Shown: piece by piece, positions 1-11,046 of the stretch | Layout: the number at the start of each line of letters is the position of its first letter | How positions within the stretch are numbered: position 1 is the first letter of the stretch | Origin: Lunularia cruciata | Taxonomy: Eukaryota; Streptophyta; Marchantiopsida; Lunulariales; Lunulariaceae | Assembly (NCBI GenBank): GCA_948567375.1 | Contig: OX419757.1 | Span: 31,806,001 to 31,870,000 of the forward strand | DNA length: 64,000 nucleotides | Direction of reading: 5' to 3' | Program-made: the position numbers and the translations under genes | Notes under the pieces: generated by a model | Database searches by the model: none | Seen by the model: only the letters and a program-made list of their open reading frames with translations | What the model was told of the DNA's origin: nothing

Positions 1-1100
1 GCCATTCATGCTATTAAAAAACTAACTTAACTGATTGAATAAATAAGTTGCTTTACATATAGAAAATATATACAATAATAAATTTTTACTTAACATAATT
101 TTTTATTTTTTTGTAAAAATTTTCTATACATATCCATCTGCAATGGATGCAACTCTGTCTAGAGAGTAGACATCCCCTGCTTTCATCTTACATTTGACTT
201 TGTTCAACAATGATACGAGGATGTAACTATATACACATAGCAAACACCCATATATTCTCAAGTTGTACCTTATTGAGTTCTACTATTTTATTGCAGTGGT
301 TTATCATGTGGATCACATGATAATTAATTATTTTCAAATTTTCATCTTATTGGTTAATATGATTCCACTTTGTTTCTCATCTTATTTATTTGGAAAATAC
401 ACAAGAAAACACAATTGCATCTTGGTGAATTAACAATACACTTCCAAGTACATACGAGTATAGTTGTACATACTTGTATAGACGAGCTTACACTAAAGCA
501 CAAAAACTAGCAAAGACTTAATATATACTACCACATATAAGTTCATTTGAACTTTCTTTAGAAAAAATTAAGCAGAAAATGTGCACACCCAATGCATAAA
601 ATTTTTTTTGAGTTCATTTGAGCTTGCATTAGCACAAATTAAGGAAAAAAATGTACACCCAATGCATGATAAATTTTATTAGCAAAGTCAAAGTGCAATA
701 TAGAGTGTATTGAGCAAAGACAAGCACTTTTGAGCTTGCATATAAGCTTTTGTACTTAAAGAATGTATGTAAGAGCATATGAATTCATATATAAGCATGT
801 ACTGTAGATCCAATTAGTGGAATGAATGGTAGCAAAATATAGGAACAAATTCAATATACTAGGTTTTAACTCAAAACTTAAAATGCAAAGAATATCATAA
901 AGAGCTAAAAAAATTTCAAGTTATAAGCTGTAATTAATTAAAAGATAATAGTTTATCTTGAATAAGATATGTATAATTCTCTTAAACTCTTCAAGAAACT
1001 TCTTATCTTTTTCTGACTTGAATAGAATATTTATGATTCGGCCTTAAGCTCTTTATATCTCATTTTGCCTACCTTTTGCCATCTTATAGTCTTATTAGTA
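1..1100. other. AT-rich intergenic sequence, no gene seen
   Basis: The sequence is AT-rich with no convincing open frame or recognisable element ends. The only structure I see is a short tandem duplication near 541-670, listed separately. It lies upstream of the PRR promoter region. Confidence 0.6.
541..670. repeat. Imperfect tandem duplication of about 70 bp
   Basis: Two adjacent segments (about 541-598 and 611-669) share the same order of words: GTTCATTTGA, then AAATTAAG, then ACACCCAATGCAT. Mismatches are scattered, so the duplication is old. No coding potential and no link to a known element are seen. Confidence 0.7.
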
Positions 1101-1301
1101 ATGTACACCACTGAACCCTAATGTGTTATTTTTTTGTGGGTAAGATGGGAAGCTCGTACTGGAGAATAGACTTTGAAATGCAAATTCGTACCGAGGAGGA
1201 AAAGAAAGCTTCCCTTTGTTCAGCAGAGTGCAGTCAAATCGACTTGAAAAAAGAAAGAAAACAGATGGGATTCACTAAGAGGCCAGTTCAACTTGTTCTT
1301 T

Positions 1302-1373
1302 GAACTTTAGAAAGAGAAAAAGGCGACCGCGTCACACGAGGATGGGAAGGCCCCATCAAGCCACTCGAACTTT
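1302..1373 (-). repeat. Short copy of the non-LTR element 3' terminus (copy 1)
   Basis: Positions 1319-1360 resemble the terminal 3' sequence of the non-LTR element at 10963-13636. They include the hairpin GATGGG-AAGGC-CCCATC (1341-1357) followed by AAGC. The segment is flanked by the 7-base direct repeat GAACTTT at 1302-1308 and 1367-1373, a possible target duplication. The two stem arms are intact while the loop differs by one base from the other copies. It could be a drastically 5'-truncated insertion or a short parasitic SINE using the same tail. Confidence 0.55.
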
Positions 1374-1648
1374 CAAACGCAACCTCATGTGGGACATTTG
1401 TGGGTAGAGTGACGATGGGGAGCCCTCTCGGTTGGGTGTTCAGAATTCTGAAACGAAACCCCATTGAACTGAACCAAACTTTACCCATACAGTTTAGTGA
1501 GAACGGAGTGCTGTAGGAAAGAAGTGCACAAATTGATTTTGTGGTCATCAAACATTGCATACTACAAAAGTGAAATATAAATCTTCCCTGGATGGGTGGT
1601 AGCTATTTTTGCAACGACATTCACTTCTGTATGCGCATTCTATTGCAG

Positions 1649-1722
1649 CAAGAAGGCGACCGCGTAGGAAAAACGAAGGATGGGAAGACCCCATCAAGCT
1701 GTACAAGGGAGAGAGAAAAAAA
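1649..1722 (-). repeat. Short copy of the non-LTR element 3' terminus (copy 2)
   Basis: About 70 bp closely match 10961-11036: the A/G-rich start, then AAGGATGGGAAGACCCCATC with the same 6-bp stem and 5-base loop (1679-1695), then GTACAAGGGAGAGA and an A-run. Similarity stops where the coding end of the full element would begin. The near-exact match and the shared end point suggest a 5'-truncated insertion or a tail-sharing SINE. I could not identify a clean target duplication. Confidence 0.7.
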
Positions 1723-2103
1723 GGAAGGCAGTGCATATTCTAGTATTGTTGGAAAAGTTGACCACACAGTACAGATCGGAGAACTGAGTTAGGAGAATAG
1801 ACTTTACTGGTCCTACACTGTGGCGTTTATTCTATTGCGGAAAGGCAAGGGGGAAAACCGACAAAATTAGCAAAAGGGGAAAGCTGGGTGTTGCCGTAAA
1901 TGGCAAGCGGTTTACATCAGCGGTAAGAACAGGAGTGGAGGACTGGTAAGTCCTGTACTGTTGAAAGAGTAAAAGATGAGGTTTTCACGCGTGTGCACCA
2001 GGATAGGGTTGAGAAGCCCAGTTGACGGGCAGGGTGGGCGAAGGGTGGAAGATCATGGCAAGCTGACTGGGAGGGAGTATCAATGAAAATACGAAGACGT
2101 ATA

Positions 2104-2111
2104 AGATATTT
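2104..2111 (-). promoter_or_regulatory. Evening-element-like site (reverse strand)
   Basis: AGATATTT on the plus strand is the complement of AAATATCT, the core bound by CCA1/LHY/RVE-type MYB factors. It lies about 1.9 kb upstream of the PRR start codon and about 230 bp from an exact evening element. Function is inferred; an 8-mer can occur by chance. Confidence 0.4.
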
Positions 2112-2235
2112 CGGTATCTGGGTGACGTGTATCAAGGACAGGCGGTAAGGAACGGAGGGAAGGTCAAACGTAAAGAAGTGAGGACTATAGGTTAGCGAGA
2201 TCACTCCCGGGGAGGAGGGGGTGTCCGAGACACCG

Positions 2236-2242
2236 ACGTGGC
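2236..2242 (+). promoter_or_regulatory. ACGTGGC motif (ABRE/G-box-type core)
   Basis: ACGTGGC is the bZIP/bHLH-type ACGT core often found in light- and ABA-responsive plant promoters. It lies between the two evening-element-like sites. A related CCACGTCG lies at about 2593-2600. This is motif evidence only. Confidence 0.3.
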
Positions 2243-2340
2243 AGAATGAGAGCCTAGGATGCAGAAAGTGAAGAAGGGCAGAACATTTTCTGGCCGTCAT
2301 CCGGGGCTCGCTTCTCAACCCGCACCACACATCAAGCAGC

Positions 2341-2349
2341 AAAATATCT
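2341..2349 (+). promoter_or_regulatory. Exact evening element upstream of PRR
   Basis: AAAATATCT is an exact match to the nine-base evening element bound by CCA1/LHY/RVE MYB factors, which control PRR and TOC1 genes in plants. It lies about 1.7 kb upstream of the PRR start codon and upstream of the pyrimidine-rich leader region. Together with the reverse-strand core at 2104 it fits circadian control of the PRR, but no binding data are available. Confidence 0.5.
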
Positions 2350-2899
2350 CTGTTGACGGGAAAATTGAAGTTGATTTGCATGTCGAATTGGCTGGTCGCC
2401 CCACTGGTGCTGGCATCTCCCAATCACCGTCCTCGCAGTGATTCCTCCCCAACTTGAGAAGGCAATGAGCAAGCTCAGGAAGGTCAAAATTTTCTCGTCC
2501 ACGCTGGCAAAACTGGCCAATGAGAGTGAGGAAAGAAATTCCTTCGACACCATCTAAACCTTTCAGTTCAATCGGGCAAAGATTTTATCCAGCCACGTCG
2601 GACACAGACCCTGTTTGAGCTGGTCCCGACCAATCAGGTCTCGCCAGTGGGGCCAACTCACATATCTGGCTTCTTTCTCCAGACTATTCTCTCATGGTCA
2701 GCATTCCCACTCTTCGAGCAACAGCACTTGGCTTCGATCTCAGCCTATCTCTCTGCGATTAGTCTCCCGTTACCACCATCTTTTTTCTCCTCACTGAAGA
2801 AAATCGGGCAAGCGCAGAGAATAGGACGAGAGTTTCCCCTCGGGTCTAGTTTCAGTTCGTGCATGCTTGCTGTATAGCCCAGTGCTCCTATAGACCAAA

Positions 2900-4018
2900 G
2901 TCATCGTTGTCTGAGACTGCACTGCAGCCTCTTCCTTCTCTCTTCTTCTTCTTCTCCCACTCCACAAGGGTGCCATTTCTGCCGTCTCCTACCTCCTGGA
3001 AACACTTTATTCTGCTGGTCGTCGACTGACATTCTTTTTTGGTGCTGCACAAATTGCCATTGATTAGTTACTGTTCACCGTTCCCCCAAGGTCTTCTCTT
3101 CTCTTCTTTGATAGGACGAGAGAGATCGGTCATCCGTCAACAATTCATCATCAGGAAGCCTGGATTGGTGTATCTTGTGTTTCTTTAATCACAGCTTGAG
3201 GTTTCTTTTGAAGCCTGGTCTTTCTTGTACGAGTGTGGGCCGAGGTCTTCGTGTCCTAATTGCTCCTCAGAGGAACGGCTCATTACTGCGAAAGAAGCCA
3301 GAGTTTGAGTTATTCGGGTGGTACTTATCGAAGTGCAAGGCTTGCACCCCAGCAGCTGCATTCACCATCCCCTCCAGCAGTTTGTGGTGCTTGGCTTTCC
3401 AGTATCATCCATCTTAATGATCAATACGGCCTGTCGTCTATCCCGCAGGCGCCATAGCTTTGGTCATTTCTTTCTCTCATTGACATTACTTGCCACTTCT
3501 GCTGCACATCTCTCTCCTATTCTTCTTCTACCCAGTTGAGTTGAGAAATCGATTTACTGTTTTACTTCCCTGCGTGCCTGTTTCTTGTAGGCCAAGCATT
3601 ACTAAGCCATCCCCATTCCTCTGGGTGTTACCTGTGCGGCAGGTTGTGATGTTTGTGGCATTTGTCTGGAGATCACAGGATTACGAGAGTCTCTTCAGCC
3701 TTAATACAGTCCAGTAACCGGTCAGGAGCAAGCTTTCTCCTTCTCACGGATTCTCATTTTCTACTGCATTACGTCAAGGCAGCAGCAGCGGAGTCGGCGT
3801 CGAACAGCTTGTCTAAGGAAGCTGGCACTGATCTTGGCACGCCTGTGAGCAAGCAGGTGCCTAGCGGATGTCCCGTGAACTGCAACGTAGGGCTCCTGGA
3901 GTGCCGCGATTTCGTCTGAGTGTGGGACAAGGATCGGAGGGTTAGATAACCGGGTGGTGTTTAGTAGTCGCAGGAAACCGGAGCCTAGCCAGCAGCAGAA
4001 ACTGCAATTTCTCTTCTG
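2900..4018 (+). promoter_or_regulatory. Probable PRR core promoter and long 5' leader
   Basis: A strong C/T-rich patch (about 2929-2965, TCTTCTTCTTC type) resembles the Y patch of plant core promoters, and the following kilobase has transcribed-leader composition. Several short upstream ATGs lie in it. No clear TATA box is seen. The transcription start and any 5' UTR intron cannot be placed from sequence. Antisense and sense ORFs here look like chance frames. Confidence 0.35.
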
Positions 4019-7000
4019 ATGACTGCAGACTCGAGCGAGACTGAGTCCAGGTTTAACGACTCCGAGGTGAGAACGCAAGGAGGTATAGAAGGGGATCCCT
4101 CTGGAGTTCGGGAAGCTGGGGCTGCTGAAGGGGGGATTTGGAAGGACGGTAGACGAGGTGGGTTAGTAGGAGGAGCAGGAAATAACGCAGGGTTGGAGAA
4201 TTCCTGGACCGATGTTCACAATGCCAGGGACATGGAGATAGATGCCGTTGCTGTTCAAGGCAAACATGTAACGAATCTGAACGCGACACAGTCCTCTGAA
4301 GAATACAGAGACGAGGAAACGGAAGATGATTTCGAGGAGGGTGATGGAGTCATCGCTGAAGTGGCCTGCAAGTCCAATACACAACAACCATTATCACAGC
4401 AGCCTCAGCAACAAGAACAAGTTGCGAGAGTTGACCAGTCTGCTCAACAACAGCAGCAGCAGCAATTGCCTCAGAGTCTTCCCCTAGCCACTGCTGGCTG
4501 GGATAGCTTCCTGCCGCAGAAACACCTAAAGGTGTTGCTTGCGGAGGATGATGATTCAACCAGACATGTGGTTGGAGCTCTGCTTCGAAACTGTAGCTAC
4601 GAAGGTACACCATCAACTGTATTGGACAACTTGGTTGTTGACAGATTGTGGGTAGAGTTTTGACTTGTGGCCTGTTTGTTTATGGACGTTTTGACTCTCA
4701 ACTTGGGCTGACTCGGAGTGCTTTGAGCGTCTGCGCTCTCTCTCATCAGGTCCTGGACTGTCCTCATAACGATGTTCTCTTGGTCGGATGTACAGTCACT
4801 TCAGCTGCCAACGGGATGCAAGCATGGGAAATGCTCGAGGATCCTAACAACCGATTCGACCTGGTGTTGACTGACGTCGTCATGCCTTGCCTCTCTGGTG
4901 TGGGATTGCTCACCAAGATCATGAGTCGCGAAGCTGGAAAGAGGATACCTGTTATAAGTGAGTATCGTACTCAATCCGAAGGCTGTTCTTTTCCCTGCAC
5001 TCAGTGTATCCTTAATCTTCAGCTTGAAGCTAAGTTCTTATGAACATCTGCTAACGATGTCTCTCCGTAATTGCAGTGATGTCCTCCCACGACTCTTTGG
5101 ACATTGTTTTCAGATGTTTGTCCAAAGGAGCAGCCGATTTCCTTGTCAAGCCCGTGCGCAAGAACGAGTTAAAGAATCTGTGGCAACATGTCTGGAGGTG
5201 TCAAAGCGTAAGTCCTGCCATCTACCCGTCATTCTACCGCTGGATTTCAGCTTGAAATTAGTATTGTTAGAAGCCTATTTTGACCTGCTCCGTTCAATTG
5301 TTCTCCTTTTAATATTTCCCATATATTTTTTTCCAGTCAAGCGGAAGTGGAAGTGGCAGTGGCGGAAGCGGGAGTGGGACTGAGAAAGTCATGCAGACAA
5401 AGAGTAGAGTCGGCTCTGGTAATAATAGTGGAAGTAACGATGGCAGTGAGGATGGAAGCAGTGGCCTCAATGTTAGGGGTGGAAGCGACAATGGAAGTGG
5501 CACCCAAACTGTCGCTGTACATGCTCAGATGAGAGAGAAGCAAAAACGAGACAGGGAGGAGGGTCAAGCAACTTCGCTAGAGAAAGCCCCAGGTGCGTAT
5601 AGTGTGTGGCACCCTTCCATTCGTAACATTTGGGTGTTGGCACCTAACTTCCGGCTACTTGCTTATGCGATAGAGTCTGAGTCTGACTTGCTTGATTCTG
5701 TGCTTTCTTGCTGCACAGAGGATCAAATGGGTCAGGATCTAGAGATGGCTACTCGAAGGCCAGGGGTTGTTGAGTTGCGAGAATCTGGGGAAGCAAATCA
5801 GCACGACCACAATACCCTTCAAGATGGCGACTCACCATCGTCTAGCGACCGAAATGACGATGGGCAAATGGAAGACGGTTACAATTCTGCTGCTGCTGCG
5901 ACTTCCGGCGGTTCTGCGAAGGCTATCGACTTGATCGGTGGAATTGCATGTCAAAATACTGACGACGTTAAGGAAGGAGACGACAGCGACGATGCAGAGG
6001 GTTCCGACAGGGGAGCAAGCAATAGCCCTGTTCTCAACAAGTACACGTCCGGGTCGTCCTCACTACCAACTTTGGAGCTCTCTTTGAAGAGACCTCGAGG
6101 ACCCGGAGATGATGACCACGATGTCGAGGAACGACGGGTTGTTAGACAGTCTGGTGGCTCCGCTTTTTCCAGGTACTGCGCTGAAGAATTGATAGTTTGT
6201 CTCGGTTCTTGCATGCGTTGTTTTGCTTCCATCTTTCTTTCTCTGGCCACGTCGGCTTGATCCTAAATGGCTTTGTATCCCCGTTCTGTGAACTGCTTAT
6301 CTCTGACATATCGTCGCTGAAGTAATGTGGACGAAAAGAGTTTCGACTCCAAGACTCCCAGACTAGTGTTAAATGGTTTTGGCTATTGACCGGTGTTCCT
6401 CTGAACTCGGTCGAGATTAGGACTTACAATCTGTCCAATATTTGGCACTTGTGCCCAGTCTTTCCGTTTTTAACCTTGAACGTCTGCATGATTTATCAGA
6501 TACAGCACAAGCGGCATCGTAATTCAGCAGCAGCACCCGTCCGGGAATACTTTGTCATTGGATGGTTATCCGATGACAACGTCTTACAGTCTTTCTCCTG
6601 GGCAATCAGGTTTGGGCACTAGTAAAACTGGTCAGCATTTTGCGACACCGCTTGATCGATCTGGATCCTCCAAGGGTAGTGGAGAGAGTGTAACACCCGA
6701 TGCAAACCACCCTCACCTACCTCAAAAGGGCAGTGGGCAAGATATGTGCTCCGGAGTAGTAGGCACGTCCGGCCAAGATGCGTATGGCAATTCCCGTCAA
6801 GTGAAGGATGAGGGTGTTTCTGTTTCTCCTATGTCTGCACCTGTCATATCTATCTCCAGACCTGGCATTCCTCCTCCCGGTATGATGTATGAGACTACTG
6901 GTTATGGACCTGCTATGCTCCCTGCGTTCTACTCTCACCCTGGAGCTCCCCAGTGGGTAGCCGGACCGGCTCGAAAATCAAACCGTGGTGAAGTGTTTGA

Positions 7001-7761
7001 CCATCCTCCATACCGAGAACGTGGTCCTCACATTGTCCATCATCATGGACACCATCATCAACCACACCATCCTTCACATCACCACCACCACCACCACCAG
7101 TCCAACATGCCCCGGGGTGGACTTGGCTCTAAACAAGATGACCAATCAGTTCAGAACCAGGGAGCAGGGGCTCCTCGCTGTGGCTCTTCCAACGTGGCGG
7201 CTGATGGAAATACTGGCCAGAGTGGGAGTAGCAACGGGACTGGAAATGGGAGTGTGAATGGAAGCGCCTCCGGAAGCAATAACTTGAGCAATCAAAATGG
7301 GCAAAGTTGCGTCCCGATAGCTGCGAATCTAAATGGAGGTAATGGTGTCAACAATGGAGATAGCGGATCTGGAAATTGCCCTGCTACCAACGTTGGGGTT
7401 GTGGATCCTGAACAAAATCGGTTTGCTCGGCGAGAAGCTGCTTTGAACAAGTTTAGGCAGAAAAGGAAGGAGAGATGCTTCGAGAAGAAGGTCAGTGAAC
7501 AACAATGTCATCATTGAGGTCATTCTCTAGTGTTTGTCCTGGTGAAGCATAAAGTTTTCTCCTCTGTTTTGGGTTTGCTCTGCATTTGCAAAAGTCCATC
7601 GGTGGAAACATCAAATACTGTGCTTTGTCTGATTGTTTTCTTCCAACGTGCAGGTCCGATATCAAAGTCGGAAAAGACTCGCAGAGCAGCGACCTCGAGT
7701 GCGTGGACAGTTCGTGAGACAAACTGTCTATGACACGAATACTGGTGAAGCAGTTGAATAA
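4019..7761 (+). CDS. PRR: Pseudo-response regulator, circadian clock protein (receiver + EAR + CCT), seven exons
   Basis: Exons fitted to GT-AG introns and frame: 4019-4604, 4796-4957, 5077-5207, 5337-5592, 5719-6172, 6500-7490, 7654-7761, giving 895 residues. A Gln-rich stretch (about 121-155) precedes the receiver domain (about 169-290). The receiver has acidic residues in AEDDDS (176-179), Asp222 in TDVVMP and Lys274 in [10 protein letters not shown], so the phosphorelay triad is complete. Angiosperm PRRs usually have Glu at the Asp222 position. A Gly/Ser-rich linker follows. LELSL (497-501) matches the EAR motif by which PRR5/7/9 recruit TOPLESS corepressors. A His-rich run spans about 707-733. 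The C-terminal CCT domain (about 836-880: [18 protein letters not shown], then [16 protein letters not shown]) is split by the last intron. Known role of the family: nuclear transcriptional repressor in the clock, acting on CCA1/LHY-type genes. The start is the first ATG of the long frame; splice sites are inferred, not observed. Confidence 0.93.
5593..5718 (+). other. PRR intron 4: stop-free, length a multiple of three
   Basis: This 126-bp intron (donor GTGCGT, acceptor TGCACAG) is 42 codons long and open in the reading frame of its flanking exons. Retention would insert 42 residues between the Gly/Ser linker and the acidic central region without a frameshift, as in exitrons. Conservation of the flanking protein and good splice sites favour an intron. 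Confidence 0.6.
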
Positions 7762-10700
7762 GAATGCGGCATCACATTCTTTTAAAAGATTTTCCCAGCC
7801 CGGTGTGCAGGAGTGCATGCGCTTGAGCCGTTGGACCGATGTTGAGTCCATACCTCACAACAATCGGCCCCGAGGCGTAGTTTGAGGAGGTTATGGCCTG
7901 ATACGATTGTAAGCGCATACTGAGTGCGCCTTTGATTGTACACGAAGCCACTTGCCGGCCGTTGCGCACCGCCACAGACGCACCAATGTTTCATCGATGT
8001 ACAGTGTGAACCTACCACTCGCCTGTGCCGTCTGCCATGTATTTTGATGAAACGGCAGATGGGCTGCGCGGTGCAGGTTTCTCAGTTGCCTTCAAGCTGT
8101 ATCTTAGCTTCATCAATCATGCAGTTAGTATGGTACACGGATTTTTCAGACCCTCTATATGTAGGGAGGTTGATAGACCTGAGAGGTAGCGGCAGATAGT
8201 GTAGTCAAAATCTGAGTTACCCTTTCTGAATGTTTTTGAGCAGTCTGAAATCATTCCTTGACATTTCAAATGGTTGATGACTCTGGCTCCGCTCCCTTAT
8301 GAAACAAGGGAAGTGTTGAGCTATAGTTAGAAGCAAGATACTGAAAGTGATCTACTTTCGAGTGCTCACTCAGGTCAAGTTTTCCCGCGATAAGCAGTCA
8401 TGACCTGGATCCACGGAGTTGGAAAATGCTAGACCTTTACTAAGTGGATCAACTGCTTCGTCTTTTTGACAATTCAGAGATATAAAATTATACAGCCTAC
8501 ACTAGGTGAGAGATTCAAGATCCGAGTCCTTTGTCGCCTTAACTGTGATTTCCGAATTGTGGGATATGTGCCAGTCCCATCAAAATTTGTCTCTGTAGTT
8601 TCTTTTTGTGAAGAATACGAAGGTTTTGATCACATCACCATCGGCAAGGGTATGAACGGCGCTGCGGGCGGTGGTAGGTCTCTCTCCCACATCGAGCTAC
8701 TGTCTAGTCCTGTACTAAGATGAGGAAGAGATCTACCAATTGTACGCTACTCTCAATCTGACAGTTGGTGGACACGCATCAAAATGCTGTCTGTGATCTC
8801 CTCACTTTGGTGGATATTAGAGGGATTTGGACTTCCGTTGCCACTTCCAGAGAGATTGAAGTGTGACCTGTTCACGTTTATCGGGCACTGTGTGGGTTTC
8901 TTTTACGGCGCATGGGAAGCAGAAGTGACCTTTCAGAAGTCGGGAGGTACAGCGTTAGAGATGCACATCGTGCGGTTCAGCTGTTCCCGTTTCAAACGGG
9001 TGCCCACATCTGCCTAGTTCTAGTTTTTCTTTGACGAAAATACCCCTCCCGCTGCACATGCGGGAGACACACCGGGCGACCATAGAGAAAGGGTATTACC
9101 TCCCCCATTAGAGGGACGAGAACAGGATTTTCGAACAAGTACTTGCGGGAGAGGGGTCAAGATTTGTTACAGTTAATCTGTGAAGGCAAGGGGCAACATG
9201 AAAGTTTCAATTCCTGGTGTGAGCTTATCTAAAGATTTTGAGTGTGTATCATCCGAGCGCTTCGCAGTCCTATCTAGTAGACATATCTTCACTGAAGGCA
9301 CTGATAAGCACACTCGAACGTTGGATTTACCTCACACTCGAATCACGAGAGATCCTTGATCGTACCGACACGTCTCTAAAGGAATTTGCGCAATGCCAAC
9401 GTCACTTGAGGACAAAACGGGAAGTGAGCACTTTTCTGGGCAATTAATGGACGCAAGATAAATTGTTTGTTAAGTCATAAACGTGTAAACGTGAGCTGCA
9501 TCCATCATCTTCCTCCGACGCAGCGTTGTACGAAAGGAAGGAATAGGGACTAGCAACCGATGGTGGAAGAAGAGAGGCAGGCAGCGAAGGAAGTCCAAGC
9601 AACTCACCACACTGTGCGAACTATGACCGGTGCAATTATTAGCCTACCATTGTGCATCTTGACCGATACATTCTGTAAATCTGACGCCCAGCCTGAAGCG
9701 GAGATTAGCGAGTAAAGCCCATGACTTTTATGTGGGTTTCTGCTCCGCCATCCGCCATGTCTTCTGTTGACAATTGCCTCCTACCTGCTGTCTTCACGTG
9801 CCTGTACTTAACTTACTAGCCACTTGGCGGAGTGGCCTGCGATGTTTCACTGTTCGCTGCTAGGAAACCCAATCGATAGTTAAGCAGGAAAAGCAGCCAC
9901 ACATCGAAACCCAAGTACATATCCGGAACTGGCGGTAAAAAAGCCTCTGCCCAGTCGACATCCCGCTGATTTTCATCCTCCGGTCTCCAGCTGTGCAGTT
10001 CCCGAATCAAACCAGGCAGCACTAAATCAGAAAACAAGAGGAATTGGATCGAATCTCGGATAACATCGAGCCACATGTGAGGAAAAGATCTGCTTCGATG
10101 ATTCTCTCTGTAGATGTCGTCCACAAATCCACTGCCCTGCCAACTTCACCCGTCGATACTCCTCTGTTACTCGAAGCTGCTACATCAAGTACGTAATAAA
10201 ACATGCATTTGGTCCGTCCAGTTACACCGCGGGGCCCAGTTAACGAACGAGAATTCGCCACTTCGTTTGGGCGTCTTCACTCACCGTCGGCGTAAGGAAA
10301 TCTAGAAGGTGACCGTCCGGTGAGCGGCCCCGAGTTACTTCTCTGCCTCTGTGGAAAGACGGTCGGTGAGTGAAGACTTCCAGGATCGTGGGTTGAAGTC
10401 TGCAGCGTGCGTTGTACAGCACATGGCCATATACACCAATCTCTGCTTATCCAACCACGTGGCTGGAGGAGAGAAACAACACAGTTACATTCATCAGCGC
10501 CGGCGGTGTAAGATACGTATCAGTTTCTGCTCGCGGAGCTAAACCGGTATCGAGAAGAGTTCTCGTGGATGGAAAAGATTTAAATGAAGCGCTGCGTGCT
10601 ACGGTGAAGCGTTCGATTTCACGGCGAGTTAATATGATTTCTTACTCCTGGTAAATCAGTAGGTAGTGGGAAAAGGCTGCTGGCGCGTTTCTTTTCTTTT

Positions 10701-10950
10701 CGGAGGGTAGCCTTTCTTTTTGCAACTAAAGTACGCTTTTGTCACATCGGAGGAAAATAGACTGACTGGCCAGAAGGGCGGCTTATATTAGGGAAGACTT
10801 TAACTGCTGTTGCTTAAGCACGAAAATTCATGACAGGGACGGCATCGGGTTTTGGAAATTCGAATCTCTTTTTCAATTAAAAGTGGTCGTGGTACCCACC
10901 TTCTTTTTAGGTGTATTTTGGTTGGGAAATCTGCTGAAAAGTGAAAAGCC
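7762..10950. other. PRR 3' flank and intergenic sequence, no gene assigned
   Basis: The start of this stretch should be the PRR 3' UTR; no reliable poly(A) site can be named. The rest has gene-island composition but only short unmatched frames. The best of these is a minus-strand frame at 9816-10124 (102 codons, mid-part rich in Leu, Phe and Trp), which I do not recognise and which lacks neighbouring exon support. Confidence 0.5.
10273..10377. repeat. Inverted repeat with 14-bp perfect arms
   Basis: GTCTTCACTCACCG at 10273-10286 is the exact reverse complement of 10364-10377, with 77 bases between. The arms lose pairing beyond 14 bp, so it does not look like a microRNA precursor. It could be a small foldback element remnant. 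No target duplication was recognised. Confidence 0.5.
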
Positions 10951-10962
10951 TACTTGTAAACC

Positions 10963-11041
10963 AAGAAAGGCTACGCCTAGGAAAAATGAAGGATGGGAAG
11001 ACCCCATCAAGCCGTACAAGGGAGAGACAAAAAAGGTAACA
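10963..11041 (-). other. Element 3' UTR with terminal hairpin
   Basis: Between the stop codon and the target duplication lie about 80 bases. They include the stem-loop GATGGG-AAGAC-CCCATC (10992-11008), which is also present in both short copies at 1.3 and 1.7 kb. By analogy with R2 elements, this RNA end could be what the element's reverse transcriptase recognises. The stop codon itself lies in a second palindrome, GGGGCTAAGCCCC (about 11043-11055). Confidence 0.65.
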
Positions 11042-11046
11042 TGGGG

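Noticed and set aside
1917-2423. Minus-strand 168-codon ORF upstream of the PRR
   Set aside because: No recognisable domain, overlaps the evening-element region, and composition looks like chance openness in balanced-GC DNA.
9816-10124. Minus-strand 102-codon ORF
   Set aside because: Unmatched and isolated; a neighbouring overlapping frame does not extend it. Not enough to call a gene.
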